A stretch of DNA of 42,909 nucleotides from Thermoplasmata archaeon (GTDB taxonomy: Archaea; Thermoplasmatota; Thermoplasmata; Methanomassiliicoccales; Methanomethylophilaceae): positions 1-42,909 of the forward strand of contig SUSZ01000017.1 of NCBI GenBank assembly GCA_015063165.1. Direction: 5' to 3'. Made by a program: the position numbers and the translations under genes. The notes under the pieces are model-generated. The model was given only the letters and a program-made list of their open reading frames with translations, was not told the DNA's origin and made no database searches. Of this stretch, positions 1 through 8,162 are shown in pieces. The number at the start of each line of letters is the position of its first letter. Position 1 is the stretch's first letter.

Positions 1-118
1 CGTGGAAGGAGGGCGAGGACAGGAAGGAAGGGCAGCGAGGTCGTTGCAGGATCATACATGAAACGTTGGTGGACAACGGATTATGGGCCGTTTTCCGGAC
101 GTCTGGCTAAGGTAAAAA

Positions 119-195
119 TGGTGGACAAGGCGAGATTCGAACTCGCGACTTCTGCCTTGCGAAGGCAGCGATCTACCGGGCTGATCTACTTGCCC
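119..195 (-). tRNA. tRNA-Ala (anticodon CGC), CCA encoded
   Basis: On the minus strand the sequence folds as a full cloverleaf. The seven-pair acceptor stem is GGGCAAG with CTTGTCC, the anticodon stem is CTGCC/GGCAG, and the T arm is GCGAG-TTCGAAT-CTCGC. The seven-base anticodon loop TTCGCAA gives anticodon CGC, which reads the Ala codon GCG. The third acceptor pair is G-U, the alanine identity element, which supports the call. The 3' CCA (119-121) is encoded in the DNA. No intron is seen. An AT-rich box (TTTTATAG, near 233-240) lies upstream on the minus strand and may be its promoter. Confidence 0.96.
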
Positions 196-410
196 ATAAT
201 ACAAATCCGGTGAGTGAGCGCATGACAAATCACTATAAAAGGATTATGTCTTCAAAAAATAGAAGATCAAACGGCCAGCATCTGCTTCCGCCGTTCTTAC
301 GAAGCAAGGGCGAAATCCTCGACCGGATTCCGGCTCTGCGCTTTTCACGTCTCTGACCGTTCTGAGATTCCGTATGAAAATATATATCGCGTCCGTGAAG
401 TTCGAACCTT

Positions 411-815
411 ATGGCAAATCTTTCTCCTGAAATCATAGCCGAGATGAAGAAGCAGGGCGTCTTCGCCCTCGCTACCGCCACCAAGGACGGAATCCCCAAC
501 GTCGTCCCCGTGGGCATGCTGTTCGTCGGAGACGACGGGAAGGTCTGGCTCGTAGACAACTTCCTCAAGAAGACCCTGAAGAACATCCAAGAGAACCCCA
601 GGGTGTCGTTCTACGTCTGGAACCCCGAAGCCAAGGAGTCGTTCCAGGTCAAGGGAACCGCCACCGTCTGCAATTCCGGAGCCGACTACGAGAAGGCCGT
701 CGCCTTCGCTCACTCCAAGAAGGAGACCCTCCCCGCGAAGAACCTGATAAAGATAGACGTCACCGAGGTGTACTACACCACTCCCGGCTCTCACGCCGGC
801 GACCTCGTGAGCTGA
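411..815 (+). CDS. Pyridoxamine 5'-phosphate oxidase-family FMN-binding split-barrel protein
   Basis: This 134-residue protein has the single split-barrel fold pattern of the PNPOx-like superfamily. Early strands read GVFALATATKDGIPNVVPVG, followed by VWLVDNFLKKTLKNIQENP, the usual segment around the flavin phosphate, and then the core strand PRVSFYVW. Its length is typical of small stand-alone members. These bind FMN or F420-like flavins, and many are only known as putative reductases, so the substrate cannot be read here. A TATA-like stretch (near 376-387) sits about 30 bases before the ATG, so the leader is short. A hairpin terminator follows directly, which makes this a single-gene unit. 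Confidence 0.85.
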   Translation: MANLSPEIIAEMKKQGVFALATATKDGIPNVVPVGMLFVGDDGKVWLVDNFLKKTLKNIQENPRVSFYVWNPEAKESFQVKGTATVCNSGADYEKAVAFAHSKKETLPAKNLIKIDVTEVYYTTPGSHAGDLVS

Positions 816-824
816 CAAAGAGCA

Positions 825-855
825 CAGGGGGCCAGACCCCCTGCTAAACTGTTTT
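825..855 (+). terminator. Hairpin terminator after the split-barrel gene
   Basis: A perfect seven-pair stem (CAGGGGG, loop CCAGA, CCCCCTG; 825-843) is followed by TTTT at 852-855. It lies nine bases past the stop codon at 813-815. The next gene reads in the opposite direction and ends at 880, so the hairpin separates convergent transcripts. Confidence 0.6.
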
Positions 856-879
856 CGGTGTCTCACGATGGAGATTCAT

Positions 880-1698
880 TCAGTCATCCATGGGGATCGA
901 ATCGTTCAGGATCACGTGTGGACGCCCGTTGACATCTATGATGTCCGCATCCACCCCGTAGACGTCGCGGATCGATTCCTTTGTCAGCACCTCTTTGGGC
1001 GTTCCGTACGCGTATATGCCTCCGTTGGCTATCATCAGGATCTTGTCCGCATACTTCGCCGTGATGTTGATGTCATGGCTTATCATGATGACGATGCTGT
1101 TCTTCTCCTTGGGCATCTCCGACAGGATCTTGGTGACCTCGATCTGATGGCGGATGTCCAGATTGGAAGTCGGCTCGTCCAGAAGTACCACGGGCGGCGA
1201 CCTCACGAGACCGCGCGCCAGCATGACCTTCTGGTGCTGTCCGGCCGAGAGTTCGTTGAAATCGCGCATCGCCAGATGGTCGATCCTCAGGAGCTTGAGG
1301 ATGTCGTACACCTTGTCGAGGTCGTCCTTCCTCACTCCGAACTTGTAGTCGTTCTGCATCCCCACCATGACGGTGTCCACCACGGTCAGAGGGAACGAAT
1401 CCTCGGATGAGGCAGGAACGTACCCGATCTCGTTCGCGACCTCCTTGAGCTTCATCTCCTTGGTGTCGCGCCCGTTGATGAGGACGGCTCCGCGCGTGGG
1501 CTTGAGGATCTTGTTGATGCAATGGATCAGGGTGGACTTCCCGACCCCGTTGGGGCCCATGATGCATATGAACTCCGGCGTGTCGAAGATGTGGCTGATG
1601 TTCTTCAAAACGGGATTATTTGGGTTGTAGCCGAAGTCGAGGTCCTTGATCTCGATGGTGGCCCTTCCCTTCCCGTTGTTCTCTGTTGTGTCGTCCAT
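880..1698 (-). CDS. ABC transporter ATPase, iron-siderophore/cobamide (FecE/BtuD) type
   Basis: This 272-residue protein is the nucleotide-binding subunit of a type II importer. It has Walker A GPNGVGKST (around residues 49-57), Q-loop region GYVPASSED, the ABC signature LSAGQHQKV, Walker B VVLLDEPTS and the switch histidine in MISHDIN. The C-terminal tail, with the motif VYGVDADIIDVNGRPHVI, is typical of the FecE/BtuD group that handles metal chelates, haem and cobamides. The cargo itself cannot be read from the sequence. It starts four bases after the permease stop codon, so it belongs to the same transcript. It is the last gene of the operon, running into convergent ground. Confidence 0.93.
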   Translation of the reverse strand: MDDTTENNGKGRATIEIKDLDFGYNPNNPVLKNISHIFDTPEFICIMGPNGVGKSTLIHCINKILKPTRGAVLINGRDTKEMKLKEVANEIGYVPASSEDSFPLTVVDTVMVGMQNDYKFGVRKDDLDKVYDILKLLRIDHLAMRDFNELSAGQHQKVMLARGLVRSPPVVLLDEPTSNLDIRHQIEVTKILSEMPKEKNSIVIMISHDINITAKYADKILMIANGGIYAYGTPKEVLTKESIRDVYGVDADIIDVNGRPHVILNDSIPMDD

Positions 1699-1702
1699 GT
1701 TA

Positions 1703-2767
1703 TCACCACATGCTCTTCCTTGCCCTGATCAGGAGCCACATGAACAGCGGGCATCCGATGAAGGCGGTTATCACTCCGACCGGGAGGAACGTGGGCGCGA
1801 TTATCACTCTGGATATGAGGTCGGAGACCATCAGCAGGACTGCTCCGAACGCTGCGGATGCAGGGATCAGGTACCTGTTGTCGGATCCCAGGAATATCCT
1901 CACTATGTGCGGAGCGACCAGCCCGATGAAACCTATGATCCCGGTGAAGCACACCACGGAGGCGGCCATCAGAGAGATGACGATTAGCAGGATTATCCTC
2001 AGCTTGTGGGCGTCCAGACCGAGCGCCGTGGCGTTCTTGTCCCCGGTGATGAGGATGTTAAGCTTCTTCGACATGGCCATCAGGACGGCACCGCCGATCA
2101 CGCAGAATATGGCGATGACCTCGAAGGACTCCCATGTGGACCCGCTCAGGTCTCCGATGGACCACTGGAAGACAGCGGACAGCGACTGCTCCGACAATGT
2201 GAGCTTGATTATCGTCGTGCATGCGTTGAAGAGGTACATCACCGCGATACCCGCCAGGATCATCGTCGCGGCGGAGGTGTGCCTCAGAGAGGAGACGAGG
2301 ATGATGACCGCTGCGGGTATCAGCGAGAAGACGAACGCCATCGCGATGAGCCCGAAGGATCCGGACAGGCCGAAGGTTATTCCGAGCCCCAGAGCCAGGG
2401 TGGCTCCGAAGGACGCACCGGACGATATCCCTGTGGTGTAAGGGTCGGCCAAGGGGTTCTTCATCATGCTCTGCATGGCCGCGCCGGCCACTCCGAGCGA
2501 GGCTCCGGCGACCATTCCGGTGAGTATGCGGGGCAGACGCACGGTGAACACGACCCAGTCGTCGGTAGGGTCGATGTTACCAGGATTGAAAAGGTGATTG
2601 TAGATGGTCTCGTAGACCTGGATCGCCGTCATATCGGCCGAGCCTATCGTGGCCGCATAGCCGATGACGAACACCACTCCCACGATGCAGATGATGATGA
2701 AGAGGATCTTCTTCGCGACGTACTTGTGATAGCTCGCCGCCATCTGATCGGAATCTAATTCTGTCAT
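1703..2767 (-). CDS. FecCD-family ABC transporter permease
   Basis: This 354-residue integral membrane protein has about nine to ten hydrophobic helices and the FecCD/BtuC family hallmarks. The motif RLPRILTGMVAGASLGVAGA is followed by QSMMKNPLADPYTTGISSGA, and FTGIIGFIGLVAPHIVR forms the cytoplasmic coupling segment near the C terminus. It should form the channel of a metal-chelate or cobamide importer together with the ATPase downstream. Its ATG overlaps the stop of the upstream methyltransferase by four bases (ATGA), so the two are translationally coupled. Length is normal for the family. Confidence 0.93.
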   Translation of the reverse strand: MTELDSDQMAASYHKYVAKKILFIIICIVGVVFVIGYAATIGSADMTAIQVYETIYNHLFNPGNIDPTDDWVVFTVRLPRILTGMVAGASLGVAGAAMQSMMKNPLADPYTTGISSGASFGATLALGLGITFGLSGSFGLIAMAFVFSLIPAAVIILVSSLRHTSAATMILAGIAVMYLFNACTTIIKLTLSEQSLSAVFQWSIGDLSGSTWESFEVIAIFCVIGGAVLMAMSKKLNILITGDKNATALGLDAHKLRIILLIVISLMAASVVCFTGIIGFIGLVAPHIVRIFLGSDNRYLIPASAAFGAVLLMVSDLISRVIIAPTFLPVGVITAFIGCPLFMWLLIRARKSMW

Positions 2768-3516
2768 GTCTTTGAATCCTCCTTAGTGAAGAAAATCTCG
2801 AAAGAGCCTACCAAGGACTCCTCATTCACGGATATGAAGCGGCGAAGCTTCATGCGTATCTCGGAGCACGGGAGCGAAGCCAGGATTTCCGCGTCCCATT
2901 GGGGGCGCCTGTGGCTGCTGGCAGGCAGGTCCAGAGCCAGGACGTCCATCTCTCTGAAGTCGACCTGGTCGTCGTTGAACTTGTAATGCGAGCCCACCTG
3001 CCTGCCGGCATGCTCCGAAGGAGGCGACGGCTTGCGACGGTAGGTCTCGTCGTGAAGATGAAGGTAATAGTTTCCGTCGCGGACGTACGCCTTGGCCCCA
3101 GGCTTCATCACCCGGAGCATCTCGCGATACGCCGCTTCCGGATCCGGAAGACTCCAAAAAACATCCCTGGACACGACAGCGTCGAACATCCCGTCGGGGT
3201 AGTCGAGCTTCTGGGCGTCCATATGGCGGACATCGGCGGCGAATCCTGATAGGCGGATATTGTCGCGCGCCCGCGAGACCATTTCCCTGGAATAGTCTAT
3301 GGCATGGAACTCTGCGCCGGTATCTCCAAGGAGCATCTCGAAATAGCCTGGTCCGCAGCCGACATCCAGGACCTTGGTGCCCGGTCCGATTCCGAGCGTC
3401 TCCATGATGTTCTTGCGATACGGATTGGTCCCGTTCTGGATTTCGTCGTTGACGGCCTGTGAAAACCCGGAGCTGCGCCTGTCCCAATAGTCTGCAACCT
3501 GGTCCTTTAACTCCAT
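2764..3516 (-). CDS. Class I SAM-dependent methyltransferase in the ABC uptake operon
   Basis: This 250-residue protein has the Rossmann methyltransferase core. Motif I is VLDVGCGPGYFE (residues 49-60), followed by the acidic end of strand 2 (AIDYSREMV), motif II (MFDAVVSRDVFWSLPDP) and motif III (LRVMKPGAKAYVRDGNYY). The middle part resembles the methyltransferase half of the fusion protein at 5386-6576: both have W-LP-P, DGNYYL and RRP-WD signatures, so the two are paralogues. It overlaps the permease start by four bases. A methyltransferase bound to an uptake operon may modify the imported ligand or a carrier, but this is inference and the acceptor is unknown. Confidence 0.88.
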   Translation of the reverse strand: MELKDQVADYWDRRSSGFSQAVNDEIQNGTNPYRKNIMETLGIGPGTKVLDVGCGPGYFEMLLGDTGAEFHAIDYSREMVSRARDNIRLSGFAADVRHMDAQKLDYPDGMFDAVVSRDVFWSLPDPEAAYREMLRVMKPGAKAYVRDGNYYLHLHDETYRRKPSPPSEHAGRQVGSHYKFNDDQVDFREMDVLALDLPASSHRRPQWDAEILASLPCSEIRMKLRRFISVNEESLVGSFEIFFTKEDSKT

Positions 3517-3534
3517 GTGTATACCTTCGCATAG

Positions 3535-3555
3535 AAAACCGGGGCCGGAGCCCCG
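3535..3555 (-). terminator. Hairpin plus T-run between the substrate-binding gene and the methyltransferase operon
   Basis: On the minus strand CGGGGC-tccg-GCCCCG forms a six-pair stem followed by TTTT (plus-strand A-run 3535-3538). It lies nine bases after the stop of the substrate-binding protein and about 20 bases before the methyltransferase start. Partial termination here would give more binding protein than membrane subunits, a common arrangement in importer operons. Confidence 0.6.
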
Positions 3556-3563
3556 TAAGATGA

Positions 3564-5225
3564 TCAGGAGGACGCGATCAGGTCCGCGAGGTTGTAGTAC
3601 TGGGCGTTGATGCCGTTGACGACGAAATCATCGACCTTGTACTCGGGGTGGTAGCTCTTCAGATAGTCGGCGAACAAGGCGTCGACGTCGAATTTCAAGG
3701 TGATGGAGCTGTTGTCCTCGTAGATCTTGTTGAACATGTACGCGATCGTGATGTAGGACGCGGGCCCCATGTAGGTCCCCTGGTTGAATCCGAAGACGTC
3801 GCCGTCCTTGTATGCCTGGGACTGGTTGATGGCCTGGATGTACTTCAGGTCGGTGTTCTTGAGCTGGTCGACCATCTTGGCGTAGGAGTCCGCCTTGTTG
3901 GCGACATCCCAGGTCTCGAGGAATCCGTAGTACTGGTCGAGGCCAATGTAATCAGGGTTCATCTTGAGGTTGACCTCTTCGATGCTGATGCTTCCGTTGC
4001 TGTATCCGACATCGTAGGGGGTCTTCCCGCCTGCGGCGTAGACCGCCTCGTGGATTCCGTTGTGCATGGTGGAGATGCTGGTTCCGTTGTAGGACTGGAA
4101 GACGAGAGGCCTGTCCTCGAGATCTATGTCGGCGACCGCGTCCTCGATCTTGTCGAGCACATCGGTGACCTTCGCGCCGTATTTGAGAGCAGACTCCTGG
4201 CAGCAGATGAGGAACCCGAGGGTGACGACGGAGGACTCGCAGGTGTTGTCCTCCCAGAAGGGCAGACGGACGACGCTGACGCCGAGAGGCGCGAGGGTGG
4301 TCTCCATGTTCTCATCGAACCAGGCGCGGGTTCCGGAGAGGAACATCTGAGGAGCGCCGCTGTTGATGAAGACCTCGTAGTCAGGGGTGAACCTGGATCC
4401 GATGGGCTTGGCGTCGGCATAGTAGGGGTGGTACCACTTGTAGTAGCTGCTGGAGGAGTCGCTGACCTGGTTGCACGCGTAGGTGCACCTGGAGTTCGCA
4501 TCGCAGATGAGGATGGACTCGTAGTTGGACTTGTATCCGATGGCCATGTCTCCGGTCAGGGGGTACTGGAAGGATGCGAGGACGGAGTCGACGTCGTAGA
4601 AATAGATGTTGACCCTCTCGATTCCGAGGGAGATGAGCTGGTTGGAGGAGATGACTTTGGTGTTGTCCCCCTTGTTGTAGTTGTGGACGGCTCCCTGGAT
4701 GGTGATGATCTTATTGACAAGAGCGGAATCGAGGGCGTCGATCTTCCCGTCGCAATTGGCGTCGGCGAGATAGTAAGTGGTCTTGTTCCCCTTGTAGGTC
4801 CAGGATGCGTCGAGGACAGCGGGGAGGCAGGCGTCGAGAGCGGCCTGGGCAGCTGTGACCTTGGCTGCGGCGGTCGCCTTAGCGGACTCGTCGGTCCCCT
4901 TGTCGGCAGTGCTCTTCTCGGCCTTCGCGGCAGTGAGGTTGGAATAGAGAGGGATGGCTTTCTGGATGAGCGCGACATCGTCCTTGTTGATGACGGAGTC
5001 GCCGTTGGCGTTTCCGAAGACGGTCAGAAGGCCGACATCGGTGCTGGCAGGCTCCCAGGATCCGTAGTCCTTGGGCTGCCAGGTGTCGTCATTGTTGTCG
5101 CCAGAATTGTCGCCGCTGTTGTTTCCGTTGTTGCCGTTGTTGTTGGTGAGAACGAACGCGGCCGCGGCAGCGACAGCGATGACAACAATCGCAGCGATTA
5201 TGGCGATTAATGTTGATTTTTCCAT
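3564..5225 (-). CDS. Membrane-anchored ABC substrate-binding protein with two dockerin-like calcium loops
   Basis: This protein has 553 residues from the chosen start. Residues 5-27 form a hydrophobic anchor, followed by an Asn/Gly/Asp-rich linker (28-48). Two EF-hand-like loops follow. Loop 1 (72-83) has N72, N74, D76, N80 and D83; loop 2 (155-166) has D155, N157, D159, D163 and D166. Each is followed by a short helix as in type I dockerins. They are separated by an Ala/Lys-rich helical stretch (98-140). The rest, from about 185, looks like a TroA/FecB-type binding domain that would feed the permease downstream. The ATG at 5225 is preceded by AGGTG at good spacing; the in-frame ATG nine codons earlier (5252) lacks this. 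The cargo is unknown. Confidence 0.85.
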   Translation of the reverse strand: MEKSTLIAIIAAIVVIAVAAAAAFVLTNNNGNNGNNSGDNSGDNNDDTWQPKDYGSWEPASTDVGLLTVFGNANGDSVINKDDVALIQKAIPLYSNLTAAKAEKSTADKGTDESAKATAAAKVTAAQAALDACLPAVLDASWTYKGNKTTYYLADANCDGKIDALDSALVNKIITIQGAVHNYNKGDNTKVISSNQLISLGIERVNIYFYDVDSVLASFQYPLTGDMAIGYKSNYESILICDANSRCTYACNQVSDSSSSYYKWYHPYYADAKPIGSRFTPDYEVFINSGAPQMFLSGTRAWFDENMETTLAPLGVSVVRLPFWEDNTCESSVVTLGFLICCQESALKYGAKVTDVLDKIEDAVADIDLEDRPLVFQSYNGTSISTMHNGIHEAVYAAGGKTPYDVGYSNGSISIEEVNLKMNPDYIGLDQYYGFLETWDVANKADSYAKMVDQLKNTDLKYIQAINQSQAYKDGDVFGFNQGTYMGPASYITIAYMFNKIYEDNSSITLKFDVDALFADYLKSYHPEYKVDDFVVNGINAQYYNLADLIASS

Positions 5226-5252
5226 TTGAACACCTTTGGAACTATGTTCCAT

Positions 5253-5385
5253 ACCGACTTTAAATTATTAGAGTCGACTTGGATGCTTATTCCGACACAA
5301 AAACTTGAAATACGGTTTATAAACTTTTCCCATTTTGAGGATAACTCATGAAAAAATATTCATATGTCCAATTGGATGATTATGC
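5253..5385. promoter_or_regulatory. Divergent promoter region of the uptake locus
   Basis: This 133-base AT-rich gap separates the binding-protein gene (minus) from the methyltransferase-ArsR fusion (plus). Facing right, TTTATAAA at 5314-5321 is a clear TATA box. Facing left, an AATAATTTAAAG box lies near 5260-5271. The ArsR-type half of the right-hand protein is a natural candidate to act here, though no clear inverted-repeat operator was picked out by eye. Confidence 0.5.
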
Positions 5386-6576
5386 ATGGGTTCCGATGCC
5401 GAGTACAGGGTCTGCAAAGAGGACTCCGATTCCAGCGACGGTCTGAAGAAAAGGACGATGAACTACTGGAACGACCGTGCCAGAGGGTACAAGGAGCTCA
5501 CGCGCCTATGCCTCAAGGAAGAGGACTACGATGTGGTTCGCATCATCGGCCGTTTCATCAATCTGAACCGCCAGCTGAAGGTCGCGGACATGGGCACCGG
5601 CGCTGGCTTCTTCGCCATACTCCTGGCCAAGCAGGGCCACGACGTGACTGCCATGGACAACTGCGAACGCATGCTGGACGCCGCCAGGGAGATCGCGGAG
5701 GAGGAGGGAGTGGAGGTCAATTTCGTCCTAGGGGACATAGAGAGCCCCCAGCTGAAGAAGGGCACGTTCGACCTGGTGGTCTCCAGGAGCACGGTATGGG
5801 GGCTCCCCAATCCCAAAAAGGCGTACAAGGCCTGGAAAGAGCTGCTCAAGCCGGACGGAGAAATGGCGATAATCGACGGAAACTATTACCTCGACCTTTA
5901 CGACGATGACTACCGCAGGCGCATGAACTACCTGAGAAGGGTGAATCTGGACAGGGACAGCGGCCTGCATGCGAAGACCAACGTGGACAACGTGGACTTC
6001 AGCATAATACAGGACATAGCCTACGACCTTCCCTTGAGCAGGGAGCGCAGGCCGGCATGGGACGTGGCAGCGCTCATGAGCGTCGGGATGACCAACATCC
6101 ATGTCAAGTCGCTCGACAAGGAGCAGTACCAGATACTCACAGAGACCGGGATCACCGAGCTCCCGTCGATGTTCGTCGTATGCGCGAAGATGCCTCTGGA
6201 CTCGACCCCCTACATGGACGCGGTCAACTATCCTCTGATCGACAACGAGAGCCTCGTCCGCATAGCCGAAACCGCTAGCGGACGGTACGAGGAGCTGTCC
6301 TCGCTGTTCAAATCCCTGGGCGACAGCAACAGGATGAAGATCATAGCCGCCCTGTTCTCCGGACGCATGAACGTCCAGCAGATTTCCTACATAACAGACA
6401 GCTCCCAGTCGCTCACGTCCCATAACCTCATGGCCCTTCGCAAGGCTGGCCTGGTCGGTACGGAGAAGAACGGAAGGGAGGTCCTGTACCATCTGCTCGA
6501 CCCTTACAGGACGCAGATAATACTGGAGATGAGCGAGATAATCCAGGAGAGGAACAGGGTCCAGAAATCCGACTGA
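5386..6576 (+). CDS. SAM methyltransferase fused to a C-terminal ArsR-type winged helix
   Basis: This 396-residue protein has two parts. Residues about 25-260 are a class I methyltransferase: motif I VADMGTGAGFFAILLA, acidic residue in TAMDNCERML, then FDLVVSRSTVWGLPNP and DGEMAIIDGNYYLDLY. It is a paralogue of the protein at 2764-3516. Residues about 300-385 are an ArsR-like winged helix: LFKSLGDSNRMKIIAALFSG, recognition region SQSLTSHNLMALRKAGLV, wing EKNGREVLYHLL. No obvious CxC metal site is seen in the helix. It is divergent from the uptake genes, so it may regulate them. Known ArsR-methyltransferase fusions often have the opposite domain order. The ligand and acceptor are unknown. Confidence 0.85.
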   Translation: MGSDAEYRVCKEDSDSSDGLKKRTMNYWNDRARGYKELTRLCLKEEDYDVVRIIGRFINLNRQLKVADMGTGAGFFAILLAKQGHDVTAMDNCERMLDAAREIAEEEGVEVNFVLGDIESPQLKKGTFDLVVSRSTVWGLPNPKKAYKAWKELLKPDGEMAIIDGNYYLDLYDDDYRRRMNYLRRVNLDRDSGLHAKTNVDNVDFSIIQDIAYDLPLSRERRPAWDVAALMSVGMTNIHVKSLDKEQYQILTETGITELPSMFVVCAKMPLDSTPYMDAVNYPLIDNESLVRIAETASGRYEELSSLFKSLGDSNRMKIIAALFSGRMNVQQISYITDSSQSLTSHNLMALRKAGLVGTEKNGREVLYHLLDPYRTQIILEMSEIIQERNRVQKSD

Positions 6577-6584
6577 TTTTATAA
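6577..6584 (+). promoter_or_regulatory. TATA box of the NCS2 permease gene
   Basis: TTTTATAA is centred about 26 bases before the ATG at 6607. This is the spacing expected if transcription starts at or next to the start codon, so the message is probably leaderless. The box overlaps the end of the preceding gene. Confidence 0.6.
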
Positions 6585-6606
6585 CGCACAAACGGATTTC
6601 GACGCC

Positions 6607-7989
6607 ATGGGCAGCTTCCTTGACAGCGTGGACTCGTTCTTCCGCATAAGCGAGAGGGGATCCTCTTTCGGGACCGAGATCAAGGGAGGGCTGATCACGT
6701 TCCTCTCGATGTCCTACATACTGGTGGTGAACCCGTTCATACTCGAAGGCGCCGCCGAGGGGTACACATTCCTCCAGCTCTTCACCGCTACTGCTCTGGC
6801 AGCCGCCTTGTCATGCCTGCTGATGGGGTTCTACGCCCGCTTCCCTGTGTCATTGGCTCCAGGGATGGGCATCAACGCGTTCATGGCGTTCACCATCTGC
6901 TACAGCATGGGGTTCACGTTCGAACAGGCCCTGGCGGTGGTGCTCGTCTCAGGTATAGCGTTCTTCCTGATCTCCGTGACAGGCCTCAGGAAAAGGATAA
7001 TCGAGGACATCCCCAACTCGATGAAGCTGGCCATAACCGCCGGAATAGGTTTCTTCATAGTCGTGATCGGCCTGTACAACTCGGGGCTGATAGACTCCGG
7101 AGAGACGTCCGCCATGACGCTCGGGAATCTTTCGGACTCGGGGGTGCTGCTTTCGCTCCTCTGCATTGCCACCACCCTGGCCATGTGGCTCAGGAACAGA
7201 TGGTACGCTGTCATCGGCAGCATACTGATGACCTGGGCGATAGGGCTCGTCCTGGCCTTCATGGGGGTCTATTCCGAGACAGGGCTCATACCCGAGCTGG
7301 AAGGAGTGAAGCTGGTCTCGATGCCGGATGCGACGCTGTTCGGAAAGGTGTTCGAAGGCTTCACCCTGGAAGGGGCGATGATCGTGCCTTTCATCGCCGC
7401 GGCGATTTCCCTTCTGGTGGTGAACATATTCGACACCACCGGCACCCTCATCGGGGTGAGCAAGGCGGCCGGCCTTATGGACGACGAAGGTCATGCGGAA
7501 GGCATAGACAAGGCTATGAAGAGCGACGCCGCGGGATCCATCATCGGAGCCGTCTGCGGAACATCCACTACGACATCTTTCATAGAGTCCGCCACGGGGA
7601 TCGAATCGGGAGCCCGCACCGGGCTGATGACCGTAGTCGTAGGGCTGCTCTTCTTTGTCTCCCTGATCCTAGGCGGGGCGATGGCGACCTTCACCAGCGC
7701 GTGCACCGTCGGCGCGCTCGTGCTTGTGGGAATCATGATGATAAGGAACGTCAGGGAGATCGACTGGCACGACCCTCTCACCTGCGCCATGGCCTTCATG
7801 ACCATATTCATGATGGGCCTCTCCGGATCCATCACGAACGGGATAGCTGCAGGCGTGTTCGTCTATGTCGGAGGCCTTCTGGTTCTCGGCAGGAGGAGGG
7901 AAGTACCCGCCACCCTGTGGATGCTGACGATTCTGTTCCTGGTGTACTTCGTGATAAACTACGCCGCCATCCCGCTCGAATGGATTTGA
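6607..7989 (+). CDS. NCS2 (AzgA/PbuG-type) purine permease
   Basis: This 460-residue protein has about twelve to fourteen membrane segments and the AzgA-subfamily marks. They are GLITFLSMSYILVVNPFIL near the N terminus, the substrate-site stretch SLAPGMGINAFMAF, FDTTGTLIGVSKAAGLMD in the middle, and GTSTTTSFIESATGIESGAR. The subfamily moves guanine, hypoxanthine or adenine with protons. It is probably a purine salvage importer, the exact base not being readable. A TATA box 26 bases upstream suggests a leaderless single-gene transcript, separate from the upstream regulator gene. Confidence 0.92.
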   Translation: MGSFLDSVDSFFRISERGSSFGTEIKGGLITFLSMSYILVVNPFILEGAAEGYTFLQLFTATALAAALSCLLMGFYARFPVSLAPGMGINAFMAFTICYSMGFTFEQALAVVLVSGIAFFLISVTGLRKRIIEDIPNSMKLAITAGIGFFIVVIGLYNSGLIDSGETSAMTLGNLSDSGVLLSLLCIATTLAMWLRNRWYAVIGSILMTWAIGLVLAFMGVYSETGLIPELEGVKLVSMPDATLFGKVFEGFTLEGAMIVPFIAAAISLLVVNIFDTTGTLIGVSKAAGLMDDEGHAEGIDKAMKSDAAGSIIGAVCGTSTTTSFIESATGIESGARTGLMTVVVGLLFFVSLILGGAMATFTSACTVGALVLVGIMMIRNVREIDWHDPLTCAMAFMTIFMMGLSGSITNGIAAGVFVYVGGLLVLGRRREVPATLWMLTILFLVYFVINYAAIPLEWI

Positions 7990-8162
7990 AGTCGAGCGCG
8001 GGGCCCGCGAATGAAGGCCGTGCTCCTCGGTTCGTCCCGTTTATTCACGATTTGCACCATTGGTGTTGAGGAGAACTATCACGATCGGAGCCGTTCCAGT
8101 GGCCTCTAGAATGCATTACGCATACGGTTATATCCTGTAATCTTGATTAAGGAAAGGGTAAC

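Noticed and set aside
1-118. Short open frames at the left edge, for example plus frame 3 ending at 110
   Set aside because: Too short, no start codon inside the window and no recognisable motif; cannot be told from chance.
880-1410. Long plus-strand frame opposite the ATPase gene, and similar long frames opposite most genes
   Set aside because: These are mirror frames caused by GC-rich codon use; their translations are low-complexity and have no motifs, while the minus-strand gene has full ABC motifs.
3648-5210. 520-codon plus-strand frame opposite the substrate-binding protein gene
   Set aside because: Its translation is Val/Gly/Asp-rich without family motifs; the opposite strand encodes an anchored binding protein with clear features.
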